Part shown: in pieces, positions 19,750 to 28,592 of the stretch
How positions within the stretch are numbered: position 1 is the stretch's first letter
How the letters are laid out: each line of letters opens with the position of its first letter
Assembly: GCF_016427565.1 (NCBI RefSeq)
Contig: NZ_JAELXT010000005.1
Coordinates: 124,001 to 188,000 of the forward strand
Length of the DNA stretch: 64,000 nt
Origin: Microvirga splendida
Lineage (GTDB): Bacteria; Pseudomonadota; Alphaproteobacteria; Rhizobiales; Beijerinckiaceae
Direction: 5' to 3'
The notes under the pieces: model-generated
Database searches by the model: none
What the model was told of the DNA's origin: nothing
What the model saw: only the letters and a program-made list of their open reading frames with translations
Translations under genes and position numbers: made by a program

Positions 19750-20142
19750 TTAGAGGGTTCCACTCTCGGCGGACCATTCCTCTCCGGTCGGTTCAGTGAT
19801 GTCGAAATCCGCATGAATACGGACCGTCCCCTTCAACCCTGCGAAGGGAGACTGCGCTGCCTGAGACGATCCCGCCGAGGAGTTTCCATTCCCACCGGAG
19901 ACGGTTTTGCGAAAGACGAGCTCCTCTTTCTCAAGGTCGACCTGCTCCGTGAGCCAGCCGGCATTCAGCCAAGCTTTGGTCATGACGTGGTTTTGAGGAT
20001 TGTTCGACCATAACGCACGGTGCCGGCGTGAAGACGGAGGCAGCGGAAAGCCCAGGATGCGCTCGATCTCTCTGAAACTTGTGCGCCACACCGGAACAGG
20101 CAACGTTGCGAGGTGACGCTTCAGCGGCTCGTACTTCGACAC
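19750..20142 (-). CDS. Probable antitoxin: DUF7662-like domain plus VapC-binding-type tail
   Basis: 130 aa, GTG start with AGGAGGG 5 nt before it. Residues 1-80 (SKYEPLKRHLA, ILGFPLPPSSRRHRALWSNN, KAWLNAGW) match a small domain found as a stand-alone protein in many proteobacteria, which I believe is DUF7662. After a Gly/Ser linker (about 82-98), the tail GTVRIHADFDITEPTGEEW resembles the C-terminal toxin-wrapping segments of Phd/VapB antitoxins. No AbrB, RHH or Phd DNA-binding domain is present, so the N-terminal domain may be the DNA binder. It abuts vapC and follows a strong palindrome. Antitoxin function is an inference from position and tail. Confidence 0.72.
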   Translation of the reverse strand: MSKYEPLKRHLATLPVPVWRTSFREIERILGFPLPPSSRRHRALWSNNPQNHVMTKAWLNAGWLTEQVDLEKEELVFRKTVSGGNGNSSAGSSQAAQSPFAGLKGTVRIHADFDITEPTGEEWSAESGTL

Positions 20143-20154
20143 AGTACCCTCCTA

Positions 20155-20195
20155 ACGGCGTAGTAACTCATAGTTACACATAGTTACTACGCCGT
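20155..20195. promoter_or_regulatory. Perfect 14-bp inverted repeat, candidate toxin-antitoxin operator
   Basis: ACGGCGTAGTAACT (20155-20168) and AGTTACTACGCCGT (20182-20195) are exact complements around 13 nt. Within them lie an inverted GTAACT/AGTTAC pair and, on the minus strand, two direct GTAACTATG repeats 10 bp apart. It ends 12 bp before the antitoxin start and 10 bp after the mmsA stop. An autoregulatory operator is the simplest reading; it could also act as a hairpin at the end of the mmsA transcript. Confidence 0.7.
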
Positions 20196-20204
20196 CAAGG
20201 GCAG

Positions 20205-21701
<1,497 letters not shown>

Positions 21702-21755
21702 GGCGTCTCTCCTCCTCATGGGTTTTTTCGTACCCTTCTTCTATCATTGTTGAAA

Positions 21756-21794
21756 TCGCACGACTATGGGTGAAACCGAGGCACCGTTGTGCGA
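21756..21794. promoter_or_regulatory. Candidate LysR-type binding site between mmsA and lysR gene
   Basis: TCGCACGAC (21756-21764) and GTTGTGCGA (21786-21794) are complementary with one mismatch, with starts 30 bp apart, in the 118-bp divergent intergenic region. This spacing (three helical turns) would suit a LysR tetramer. No T-N11-A box is clear enough to be decisive. Confidence 0.35.
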
Positions 21795-21819
21795 AAACGC
21801 CAATATCAAGGGAGGCCGC

Positions 21820-22710
21820 ATGAGCGCCTTCGATTGGGACGATCTCCGCTTCTTCCTGGCCGTCGCCCGCGCCGGCCGGCTCACGGCGGCTGCCCGGCAG
21901 CTGGAGGCGGACCACACCACCGTGTCGCGCCGGATCTCGGCGCTCGAATCGTCCCTCAAGGCCAAGCTCTTCGAGCGCAGCCCTCAAGGTTACACCCTGA
22001 CCGAGCCCGGCGAGCGGCTGCTCCGGCACGCCGAGGCCATGGAGACCCAGGCGCTGGCGGTCGCGAGCGAGCTCGGCGGGGCGGACCTCGCGCTGACGGG
22101 CACCGTGCGCATCGGCGCGCCGGACGGGATCGGCACCTACTTCCTCGCCCCTGAACTCGGGGCGCTCGCCGAGCGGCACCCGGGCCTCACCCTCCAACTC
22201 GTGGCGCTGCCGCGCACCTTCTCGCTCTCCAAGCGCGAGGCCGATATCGCCGTGACCCTGGAGCAGCCGACGGAAGGACGCCTCGTGTCGCGCAAGCTCA
22301 CGGATTATCGGCTGCGGCTCTACGCCTCGAAAGATTATCTCAAGCGCCACGGTCCCGTGACGGAGCTGGCCGATCTCACGGGCAAGACCCTGGTGACCTA
22401 CGTGGCGGACCTGCTCTACAGCCCGGTGCTCGACTACTTTTCGGCCCTTGAGAAGCACACCGCCCGCCGTTTCGAATGCGCCAGCGTGGTGGCGCAGGCC
22501 GAGGCCGTGCGGGCCGGGATCGGCATCGGCATCCTGCACGATTACGCCGTGCGGCAATTCCCGGAGCTTGAGGTGGTGCTGCCCGAGGTGTCGTATCTGC
22601 GCACCTACTGGCTCGTGACCCATGCGGATGTGCGGTCCTTGAGGCGCGTGGAGGAGGTCTATTCCTTCATCCTCAGCCGCGTGAGGGCGAACCGGGGGCT
22701 GTTCGTGTGA
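21820..22710 (+). CDS. LysR-family transcriptional regulator
   Basis: 296 aa from ATG 21820, preceded by GGGAGG with a 5-6-nt spacer; the longer frame from 21766 is rejected. The winged helix-turn-helix occupies about residues 10-65 (AGRLTAAARQLEADHTTVSR). The periplasmic-binding-protein-like effector domain follows to the end. It is divergently arranged with mmsA and most likely controls it, as is typical of LysR neighbours. The inducer may be a valine-pathway intermediate (inference). Confidence 0.92.
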   Translation: MSAFDWDDLRFFLAVARAGRLTAAARQLEADHTTVSRRISALESSLKAKLFERSPQGYTLTEPGERLLRHAEAMETQALAVASELGGADLALTGTVRIGAPDGIGTYFLAPELGALAERHPGLTLQLVALPRTFSLSKREADIAVTLEQPTEGRLVSRKLTDYRLRLYASKDYLKRHGPVTELADLTGKTLVTYVADLLYSPVLDYFSALEKHTARRFECASVVAQAEAVRAGIGIGILHDYAVRQFPELEVVLPEVSYLRTYWLVTHADVRSLRRVEEVYSFILSRVRANRGLFV

Positions 22711-22724
22711 GGCGCCGACCGCTT

Positions 22725-23060
22725 CCCTCCCCCTTGCGGGGAGGGAGAGCCGCAGTAGCGGTCGGGTGGGGGCGCAAAGTCGGAGCGGAGCGCTTCTTTC
22801 AAGAGGCATAAACGCTGCTACAGATCCCCTCTCCCGGGCGGGAGAGGGGCAGGGGTGAGGGTATGCGGCTTCACCAGCTTAACGCCGACACGTCCGATGC
22901 AGCACGTCACCCGTTGCGCTTCATTCGGCACCGGCCTTCCCTCACCCCAACCCTCTCCCACACGGGAGAGGGAGAAACGTCATGCTGGTTTTCCTGCTCA
23001 CCCGGCCAAACACCCCCACCCGAGCGCTGCGCGCCCACCATCCCCGCAAGGGGGAGGGGA
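22725..23060. repeat. Outer composite palindromic element carrying an insertion
   Basis: The left end has CCCTCCCCCTTGCGGGGAGGG, then CCGC-agta-GCGG (22750-22761), then TCGGGTGGGGG. The right end is its inverse: ACCCCCACCCGAGCGC, then CATCCCCGCAAGGGGGAGGGG ending at 23060. The 148-bp unit at 22826-22973 occupies the centre. Confidence 0.7.
22826..22973. repeat. 148-bp composite palindromic element, copy 2
   Basis: Same organisation as 707-854: a 36-nt left end, a middle of exactly 77 nt and a 35-nt right end. The ends are nearly identical to copy 1 (CCCTCACCCCAACCCTCTCC on the right). The middle has diverged at many sites but keeps ACCAGC, TGCAGCACG and CGGCACCGGCCTT in register without indels. 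Confidence 0.85.
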
Positions 23061-23150
23061 GAGCGCACACCGAATGCGACGGCTTCCAGGGCTTCACGAA
23101 GTCCCCTGAACCCACTAAGTCAGATCCAAACGAACCCCACGGAGATCCCG

Positions 23151-24122
23151 ATGCCCTCCAAGCTCGACCAATTGCGCGCCATGACGGTCGTTGTCGCCGA
23201 TACGGGCGACCTCGATGCGGTGCGCCGCCTGAAGCCCCAGGATTGCACCACCAACCCGACCCTGCTCCTGAAGGCGGTCGAGAATCCGGCCTACGGCCAT
23301 ATCGTCGACGAGGCCTTGGCCTGGGGCCGCGCCCAGGGCGGCAACCGCGAGGACGTGGTGGCGGCGATCTGCGACCGGCTGGCGGTGGCCTTCGGGGCGG
23401 AACTCGCCGGCATCGTGCCGGGCCGGGTCTCCACCGAGGTGGATGCGGACCTCTCCTTCGACACGGACGCCACGGTCGCCAAGGCGCGGGCCATCATCAA
23501 GGCCTATGAGGAGCGCGGCATCGGGCGCGAGCGCATTCTCATCAAGATCGCCGCCACCTGGGAGGGCATCCGCGCGGCGGAAGTGCTCCAGGAGGAAGGC
23601 ATCGACTGCAATCTCACGCTCCTGTTCTCGCAGGCCCAGGCCCAGGCCTGCGCCGAGGCCGGCGTGTTCCTGATCTCGCCCTTCGTCGGCCGCATCCTCG
23701 ACTGGCACGTGAAGGCGGGCGGCGGACCCTACACGGGCGAGACCGATCCGGGCGTGCTGTCGGTGCGCAAGATCTATGCGTCGTACAAGGCGCAAGGCAT
23801 CGAGACCGTGGTGATGGGCGCGTCGTTCCGCAATGTCGGCGAGATCGAGGCGCTTGCCGGCTGCGACCGGCTGACCATCTCGCCCGCGCTCCTCGACGAG
23901 CTGGCGAATGCGCAGGGCGAGCTGCCGCGCAAGCTCTCGGCCGACAGCGTCGACAAGATCGCGCCGCTGCCGCGCACGGACGAGAAGAGCTTCCGCTTCG
24001 CCATGAACGAGGACGCCATGGCGACGGAAAAGCTCGCCGAGGGCATCCGCTCCTTCGTGAAGGATCTGCGCTCGCTTCGCACGCTGGTGGCGCAGCGGCT
24101 GGAGGAGAAGGAGGCGGCCTGA
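23151..24122 (+). CDS. tal: Transaldolase
   Basis: Transfers dihydroxyacetone units between sedoheptulose 7-phosphate and glyceraldehyde 3-phosphate in the non-oxidative pentose phosphate pathway; 323 aa, the TalB-type length. The Schiff-base lysine is Lys132 in [11 protein letters not shown], matching Lys132 of E. coli TalB. The N-terminal [12 protein letters not shown] and the [19 protein letters not shown] block are diagnostic. ATG 23151 has GGAGAT 4 nt upstream. The much longer frame from 22863 runs through the repeats and is not real there. It stands alone and converges on yjhX. Confidence 0.96.
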   Translation: MPSKLDQLRAMTVVVADTGDLDAVRRLKPQDCTTNPTLLLKAVENPAYGHIVDEALAWGRAQGGNREDVVAAICDRLAVAFGAELAGIVPGRVSTEVDADLSFDTDATVAKARAIIKAYEERGIGRERILIKIAATWEGIRAAEVLQEEGIDCNLTLLFSQAQAQACAEAGVFLISPFVGRILDWHVKAGGGPYTGETDPGVLSVRKIYASYKAQGIETVVMGASFRNVGEIEALAGCDRLTISPALLDELANAQGELPRKLSADSVDKIAPLPRTDEKSFRFAMNEDAMATEKLAEGIRSFVKDLRSLRTLVAQRLEEKEAA

Positions 24123-24155
24123 CGCCGCCTCCCGCTTATATCTATCGGAGCCGGC

Positions 24156-24413
24156 TCAACGGTTGTCGGGCCGGCTTCTCACCGCCTGCAATCCCTGCCG
24201 CGTGATGCGGTAGGGGCCGCCGTTCATTGATGCGATCAGCCCTTTCTGGCGCAGCGCCTTGAACAGATCGAGCGTGCAGAGTGACAGGAGCCACCCTTCG
24301 CGGGTGAGACATTCGATGTCGAGAAGACGGCCGTTCTCGTCCTTGTAGTGACGGATGACGCCGCCCTGCGCGAGCACGTGGAGCACGCGCTGCCCATTGC
24401 GTGAAACGTTCAC
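24156..24413 (-). CDS. yjhX: YjhX-family protein (UPF0386, putative toxin)
   Basis: 85 aa, GTG start. It matches the YjhX/UPF0386 family end to end: NVSRNGQRVLHVLAQGG at the start, LLDIECLTREGWLLS in the middle, and NGGPYRITRQGLQAVRSRPDNR-type ending, all hallmark stretches. Pfam calls the family a putative toxin, paired in E. coli with the acetyltransferase YjhQ. No GNAT gene adjoins it here; the neighbours are tal (convergent) and repeats, so it is an orphan. Upstream is a roughly 150-nt leader with two hairpins. Confidence 0.88.
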   Translation of the reverse strand: MNVSRNGQRVLHVLAQGGVIRHYKDENGRLLDIECLTREGWLLSLCTLDLFKALRQKGLIASMNGGPYRITRQGLQAVRSRPDNR

Positions 24414-24466
24414 GGGAATAACCTGAAGCTTTATGGTGTGTCGGAGAGTGCGCGCACGTGCGCGTT

Positions 24467-24510
24467 CGGCTGATCTCGATCAGCCGCTGCCCGCCGGTCT
24501 GCCAGCGGGC
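24467..24510. other. Two adjacent hairpins in the yjhX upstream region
   Basis: CGGCTGAT-ctcg-ATCAGCCG (24467-24486) is a perfect 8-bp stem-loop. GCCCGC (24489-24494) pairs with GCGGGC (24505-24510). They lie 54-97 bp upstream of the yjhX start and would be in its 5' leader if transcription begins near 24540. Function unknown. Confidence 0.45.
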
Positions 24511-24665
24511 CTTACCGGGTCTCGGTCTCTCCGCGCATAAAAGCTCCAAAAGGAAACGGCGCCGTTATAAGCGCCGCCGTATGGGATCGTCAATCGTCAG
24601 GCTGCGTCATCCCGGATGAAGCGCAGCGCAGATCCGGGATCGTTGGACGAGAGTGGCGCACTCTT

Positions 24666-24915
24666 CCCTCCCCCTTGCGGGGAGGGGCAGGGGTGGGGGT
24701 GGTGCGACCGGGTGAGCCCGTTCCGTCATGGCCGGGCCTGTCCCGGCCATCCCGATGTGGTGAGGCTCGGCGTTCCAAGCAATCGAGATCACCGGCACAA
24801 GGCCGGTGATGACGTGGTAGGATGGGCATTGACTGTTGTGTCGGGGGCGGCGTTCCGACTTTGCGACCCCCACCCGAGCGCTGGCGCGCCCACCCTCCCC
24901 GCAAGGGGGGAGGGG
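24666..24915. repeat. Outer composite palindromic element carrying a family B unit
   Basis: The left end starts CCCTCCCCCTTGCGGGGAGGGG. The right end is the inverse form ACCCCCACCCGAGCGC followed by CCTCCCCGCAAGGGGGGAGG, ending at about 24915. The family B repeat at 24724-24814 lies in the middle, the same nested arrangement as at 16300 and 22725. Confidence 0.7.
24724..24814. repeat. Family B repeat, copy 1 (~91 bp)
   Basis: The left arm hairpin is ATGGCCGGG/CCCGGCCAT, followed by CCCGAT. The right arm hairpin is ATCACCGGC/GCCGGTGAT. The outer ends are GTCAT and ATGAC. Copies: 31543-31652 (with an insertion in the left arm) and 42264-42353 (opposite orientation). Confidence 0.8.
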
Positions 24916-24989
24916 AAGTGGCGTTCTATCCTGCTTGCGATCCCGGATCGGCTTACGCCGTCCGGGATGACACCTGACCTAGCGCGCCT

Positions 24990-26669
24990 TTAATTCTTCT
25001 CCGCCAGCGCTTTCTCGCGGATGGCCGAGAGCGACATCGAGGGCGTGATCGCCTCCGGGTCGAGGATGCAGTGCAGGATCGCCGGCTTGCCGGAGGTGAG
25101 CGCGCGCTGGAGGGCGGGGGCGAAATCCTCCGTCATCTCGACGCGCTCGCCGTAGCCGCCGAAGGCGCGGGCGTAAGCCGCGAAGTCCGGGTTCTGCAGC
25201 ATGGTGGCCGAGACGCGGCCGGGATATTCGCGCTCCTGGTGCATGCGGATCGTGCCGTACATGCCATTGTCGAGGAGCACCACCAGGATCGGCAGGTCGT
25301 ATTGCACGGCGGTGGCGAACTCCTGGCCGTTCATGAGGAAGTCGCCGTCGCCGGCGAACACCACCACCGGGCTGTCGGGTCGCAGGCGCTTGGCGCCGAC
25401 AGCCGCCGGCACGCCGTAGCCCATGGAGCCGGAGGTGGGGGCGAGCTGCGTGCCATATTGGCGGAACGGCCAGAAGCGATGCACCCAGGTGGCGAAGTTG
25501 CCGGCGCCGTTGCAGAAGATCGTGTCGGTGGGCATGACCTCGCGCAGATGCCGCATCACTTGGCCCATCTGCAGCGCGCCGGGATGCTTGATCTCGCCAG
25601 GGTCGCTCCAGGCCAGATAGCTGTCATGCGCGGCCTTCTTGCCCTCGCTCCAGGGGAGCGAAGCCGGCGGATGCACGCCCTCGAGCGCCGCCGCGAAGGC
25701 GGTGGGCGAAGCGTTGATGGCGAGATGCGGCGCATAGACCCGGCCGAGTTCGCTCGAATCGGGATGGATATGCACGAGTGTCTGCTTCGGCGCGGGAATG
25801 TCGAGCAGCGTATAGGCCTGGCTTGGGATCTCGGAGAGACGTCCGCCGACGAGCAGCACGAGGTCCGCCTCCTTGATGCGGGCGAGCAGCTTCGGATTCA
25901 CGCCGAGGCCGAGATCGCCGATATAGGAGGCGTGGTCGGCGGGAAACAGCATCTGGCGGCGGAACGTGCAGGCGACCGGCAGCTCGAAGCGCTCGGCAAA
26001 GCGCACAAAGCGCTGCACGGCGTCTTCCGACCAGCGGCTGCCGCCGAGCAGCGCCACCGGCTTTTTCGCGCCGTGCAGCAGCTTCTGCAGCTCCGCCATC
26101 TGGGCGGGACCGGGATGCGTCTCGATCACCTGATAGCGCGGCGCGTCCGCGACTGTGGCCATCTCGGTGAGCACATCTTCCGGCAGTGCGATCACGACGG
26201 GACCGGGACGGCCCGAGGTGGCCACATGGAAGGCGCGGGAGACGATCTCGGGGAAGCGCGCCGGATCGTCCACTTCCGTGGCCCATTTGGCGAGCGGCCC
26301 GAAGGCGGCGCGGTAGTCGAGCTCCTGGAACGCCTCGCGCTCGCGCATGCCGCGCTCGATCTGGCCGACGAACAGGATCATCGGGGTCGAGTCCTGCTTG
26401 GCGATGTGAATGCCCGGCGAAGCGTTGGTCGCGCCGGGGCCGCGGGTCACGAAGCAGATGCCCGGGCGGCCGGTGAGCTTGCCGTAGGCCTCGGCCATCA
26501 TGGCCGCGCCGCCTTCCTGGCGGCAGACCGTGATGGTGATGTTGGCATCGTGCAGCGCATCCAACGCGGCCAGATAACTCTCGCCCGGAACGCAGAAGAT
26601 GTGATCGACTCCGTGAAGGGTCAGCTGATCGACAAGAATCTGGCCGCCGGTGCGGGAGGGCGCTGTCAT
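24990..26669 (-). CDS. Thiamine pyrophosphate-dependent enzyme (acetolactate-synthase-like)
   Basis: 559-aa TPP enzyme with the three-domain acetohydroxyacid synthase/pyruvate oxidase fold. Catalytic Glu52 is in CRQEGGAAMMAEAYG. The central domain carries LLGGSRWSED. The TPP/Mg motif starts GDGDFLMNGQEF at 440 and ends LLDNG at about 467. No regulatory small subunit (ilvH) adjoins it, so it is unlikely to be the biosynthetic IlvB; the family also includes decarboxylases, carboligases and glyoxylate carboligase. It lies upstream of the ALDH gene's terminator on the same strand. Substrate unknown. Confidence 0.88.
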   Translation of the reverse strand: MTAPSRTGGQILVDQLTLHGVDHIFCVPGESYLAALDALHDANITITVCRQEGGAAMMAEAYGKLTGRPGICFVTRGPGATNASPGIHIAKQDSTPMILFVGQIERGMREREAFQELDYRAAFGPLAKWATEVDDPARFPEIVSRAFHVATSGRPGPVVIALPEDVLTEMATVADAPRYQVIETHPGPAQMAELQKLLHGAKKPVALLGGSRWSEDAVQRFVRFAERFELPVACTFRRQMLFPADHASYIGDLGLGVNPKLLARIKEADLVLLVGGRLSEIPSQAYTLLDIPAPKQTLVHIHPDSSELGRVYAPHLAINASPTAFAAALEGVHPPASLPWSEGKKAAHDSYLAWSDPGEIKHPGALQMGQVMRHLREVMPTDTIFCNGAGNFATWVHRFWPFRQYGTQLAPTSGSMGYGVPAAVGAKRLRPDSPVVVFAGDGDFLMNGQEFATAVQYDLPILVVLLDNGMYGTIRMHQEREYPGRVSATMLQNPDFAAYARAFGGYGERVEMTEDFAPALQRALTSGKPAILHCILDPEAITPSMSLSAIREKALAEKN

Positions 26670-26700
26670 GGAAAGCTCGCGATGTAAGAGGGTTTAGATA

Positions 26701-26728
26701 GCAAAACGGAGGGCATGAGCCCTCCGTT
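26701..26728 (-). terminator. Intrinsic terminator after the ALDH7-type gene
   Basis: On the minus strand AACGGAGGGC-tcat-GCCCTCCGTT is followed by TTTTGC: a perfect 10-bp stem, 18 bp past the stop of the aldehyde dehydrogenase. It separates that gene from the TPP-enzyme gene, so the latter probably has its own promoter. Confidence 0.8.
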
Positions 26729-26745
26729 CGATAAGTGTGCAGTGA

Positions 26746-28296
26746 TCAGGCGTCCACGTCGAACTTCACGCCCTGAGCGAGCGGAAGCGTGTTGCCGTAG
26801 TTCACCGTGTTGGTGGCGCGGCGCATATACGCCTTCCAGGAATCCGAGCCGGATTCACGTCCGCCGCCCGTCTCCTTCTCGCCGCCGAAGGCTCCGCCGA
26901 TCTCGGCGCCCGAGGGGCCGATATTCACGTTGGCGATGCCGCAATCGGAGCCCGTCGCCGAGATGAAGGCCTCGGCCTCGCGCATGTTGAGCGTGAAGAT
27001 CGAGGAGGACAGGCCGGCGCCGACCGCATTGTGCAGTTCGATCACCTCGTCGAAGCTCGAATAGCGCATCACGTAGAGGATCGGCGCGAAGGTCTCGCGC
27101 GTCACCGGGCCGGTCTGGCCAGGCATCTCCACGAGGGCGGGGCGGGCATAGACGCCGTCGCCCGCCACATCCGTGTAGCGTCCGCCGCCATGCACCTTGC
27201 CGCCGGCAGCCCGAGCCTCGTCGAGCGCGCGCTCCATGCCGTCGAAAGCGGCCTGGTCGATCAGCGGGCCGACCAGCGTGCCGGTCTCGCGCGGATCGCC
27301 GATCTTCACGCTGCCATAGACCTTGGCGAGACGCGGCACGAGGCTGTCATAGACGCTCTCGTGCACGAAGAGGCGGCGCAGGGTCGTGCAGCGCTGGCCC
27401 GCCGTGCCCATGGCGGCAAACGCGATGCCGCGCAGCGCCAGATCGAGGTCGGCCGAGGGAGCGACGATCGCGGCGTTGTTGCCGCCGAGCTCCAGGATCG
27501 CCCGGGCGAAACGCTCGGCGAGCTTCGGGCCGACCTGGCGGCCCATGGCGGTGGAGCCGGTGGCGGAGAGAACCGGCACGCGGTGGTCCTCGACCAGGAT
27601 CTCGCCGATCTCGCGGCCGCCGAGGATCACCTCGCACAGGCCCTCCGGCACGCCGCCGAAGCGCTTGGCCGCGCGTTCCACGATGGCGTGCGTGGCGAGC
27701 GCCGTGAGCAGGGTCTTCTCGGAGGGCTTCCACACCACGCTGTCGCCGCACACCAGCGCGAGCGCGGCGTTCCAGGACCACACGGCCACGGGGAAGTTGA
27801 AGGCGGAGATCACGCCGCAGACGCCGACCGGATGCCAGGTCTCCATCATGCGGTGATCGGCGCGCTCGGTGGCGATGGTCAGGCCGTAGAGCTGGCGCGA
27901 GAGGCCGACGGCGAAATCGCAGATGTCGATCATCTCCTGCACCTCGCCGAGGCCCTCGGAGACGATCTTGCCGGCTTCCAGGGTCACGAGACGGCCGAGA
28001 TCGTCCTTGGTGGCGCGCAGCTCCTCGCCGAGCAGGCGGATGAACTCGCCGCGCCGGGGCGCCGGGATCTTGCGCCAGGCCTTGAAGGCGGCGTCGGCCC
28101 GGCCGATGGCGGCCTTGGCCTCGTCCGGCGTGGTCTCGCGCACATGGGCGATCACCTCGCCGGTGATCGGGGAACGGGCCGGGCGGCCGCCAGGCGCGAA
28201 GGCGCTGTCCGGCACGCCGAGGCGCGCGAGAATGGCGCGGGCCTCGTCCGCCACGGAGGCAGGCGCGGAGGATACGGGTTTCAGGCTCGCGGTCAT
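26746..28296 (-). CDS. Aldehyde dehydrogenase, ALDH7-type (probable aminoadipate-semialdehyde dehydrogenase)
   Basis: 516-aa NAD(P) aldehyde dehydrogenase. The active site shows Asn167 (ISAFNFPVAVW), Glu269 (AILELGGNN) and Cys303 (GTAGQRCTTLRR). The sequence FNFPVAVWSWNAALALVCGD and NVNIGPSGAEIGGAFGGEK fit the ALDH7/AmaB branch, which oxidises 2-aminoadipate 6-semialdehyde (piperideine-6-carboxylate). ATG 28296 is chosen because GAGGGAGA lies just upstream. It follows the lysine/saccharopine-type dehydrogenase 297 bp away on the same strand, which supports a lysine catabolic role. Confidence 0.9.
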   Translation of the reverse strand: MTASLKPVSSAPASVADEARAILARLGVPDSAFAPGGRPARSPITGEVIAHVRETTPDEAKAAIGRADAAFKAWRKIPAPRRGEFIRLLGEELRATKDDLGRLVTLEAGKIVSEGLGEVQEMIDICDFAVGLSRQLYGLTIATERADHRMMETWHPVGVCGVISAFNFPVAVWSWNAALALVCGDSVVWKPSEKTLLTALATHAIVERAAKRFGGVPEGLCEVILGGREIGEILVEDHRVPVLSATGSTAMGRQVGPKLAERFARAILELGGNNAAIVAPSADLDLALRGIAFAAMGTAGQRCTTLRRLFVHESVYDSLVPRLAKVYGSVKIGDPRETGTLVGPLIDQAAFDGMERALDEARAAGGKVHGGGRYTDVAGDGVYARPALVEMPGQTGPVTRETFAPILYVMRYSSFDEVIELHNAVGAGLSSSIFTLNMREAEAFISATGSDCGIANVNIGPSGAEIGGAFGGEKETGGGRESGSDSWKAYMRRATNTVNYGNTLPLAQGVKFDVDA

Positions 28297-28400
28297 GGTT
28301 ATCTCCCTCGATGCGGGCTTAAGGCTCGCCATGGAGCCCTGGCCGTCGCTGGTCCTTGGAACGAAACGACGGCGGCTGTCAGGCCACCGTCTTAAAGCAT

Positions 28401-28432
28401 TTCGGGACAAGCAGGGAACTGCTTTTCCCGAA
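28401..28432. other. Long hairpin in the ALDH7-type gene upstream region
   Basis: TTCGGGA (28401-28407) pairs with TCCCGAA (28426-28432), and inside it AGCAG pairs with CTGCT, leaving a small loop. It sits about 105 bp upstream of the ALDH start, between it and the family E repeat. It could end readthrough from the upstream dehydrogenase or protect RNA. There is no clear T-tract. Confidence 0.45.
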
Positions 28433-28487
28433 TAGGGTCATGCGGTTTGGTCAAGAAGCTGGGCAGCTCCCGCCTCACAAGGTGAAT

Positions 28488-28586
28488 TGTCATCCCCGGC
28501 GAGCGTCAGCGAGGGAAGGGGATCCACTGTCACGCGCGGCGCTATGGATTCCCTTCCCCTCCGCTGCGCTCCGGCCGGGAATGACA
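28488..28586. repeat. ~100-bp palindromic repeat, family E copy 2
   Basis: Ends are TGTCATCCCCGGC and GCCGGGAATGACA, matching 2065-2171. Internal AAGGGGATCCA and GGATTCCCTTCCCCTCC are also kept. It lies just after the stop of the lysine/saccharopine-type dehydrogenase. Confidence 0.8.
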
Positions 28587-28592
28587 CTCTCC

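Larger units (their letters stand above)
22711..23150. other. Gene-free interval made of nested palindromic elements
   Basis: 440 bp between the LysR gene and tal, containing an outer element (22725-23060) with the 148-bp unit copy 2 inside. The last ~90 bp before tal hold its Shine-Dalgarno and presumably its promoter, though no consensus boxes were recognised. Confidence 0.7.
24414..24989. other. Gene-free interval: yjhX leader and nested repeats
   Basis: 576 bp. The part nearest yjhX (24414-24560) is not repeat-derived and contains the hairpins at 24467-24510. From 24666 to 24915 lies an outer element carrying a family B unit. The last 70 bp before the TPP-enzyme stop show nothing recognisable. 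Confidence 0.65.

Noticed and set aside
22863..23150. N-terminal extension of transaldolase by 96 codons
   Set aside because: It translates the palindromic repeats. Homology and a good ribosome-binding site begin at ATG 23151.
25071..26687. 538-codon open frame antisense to the TPP enzyme
   Set aside because: It mirrors the real gene's codon structure and shows low-complexity Gly/Ala/Arg/His composition. The minus strand has the full TPP motifs.
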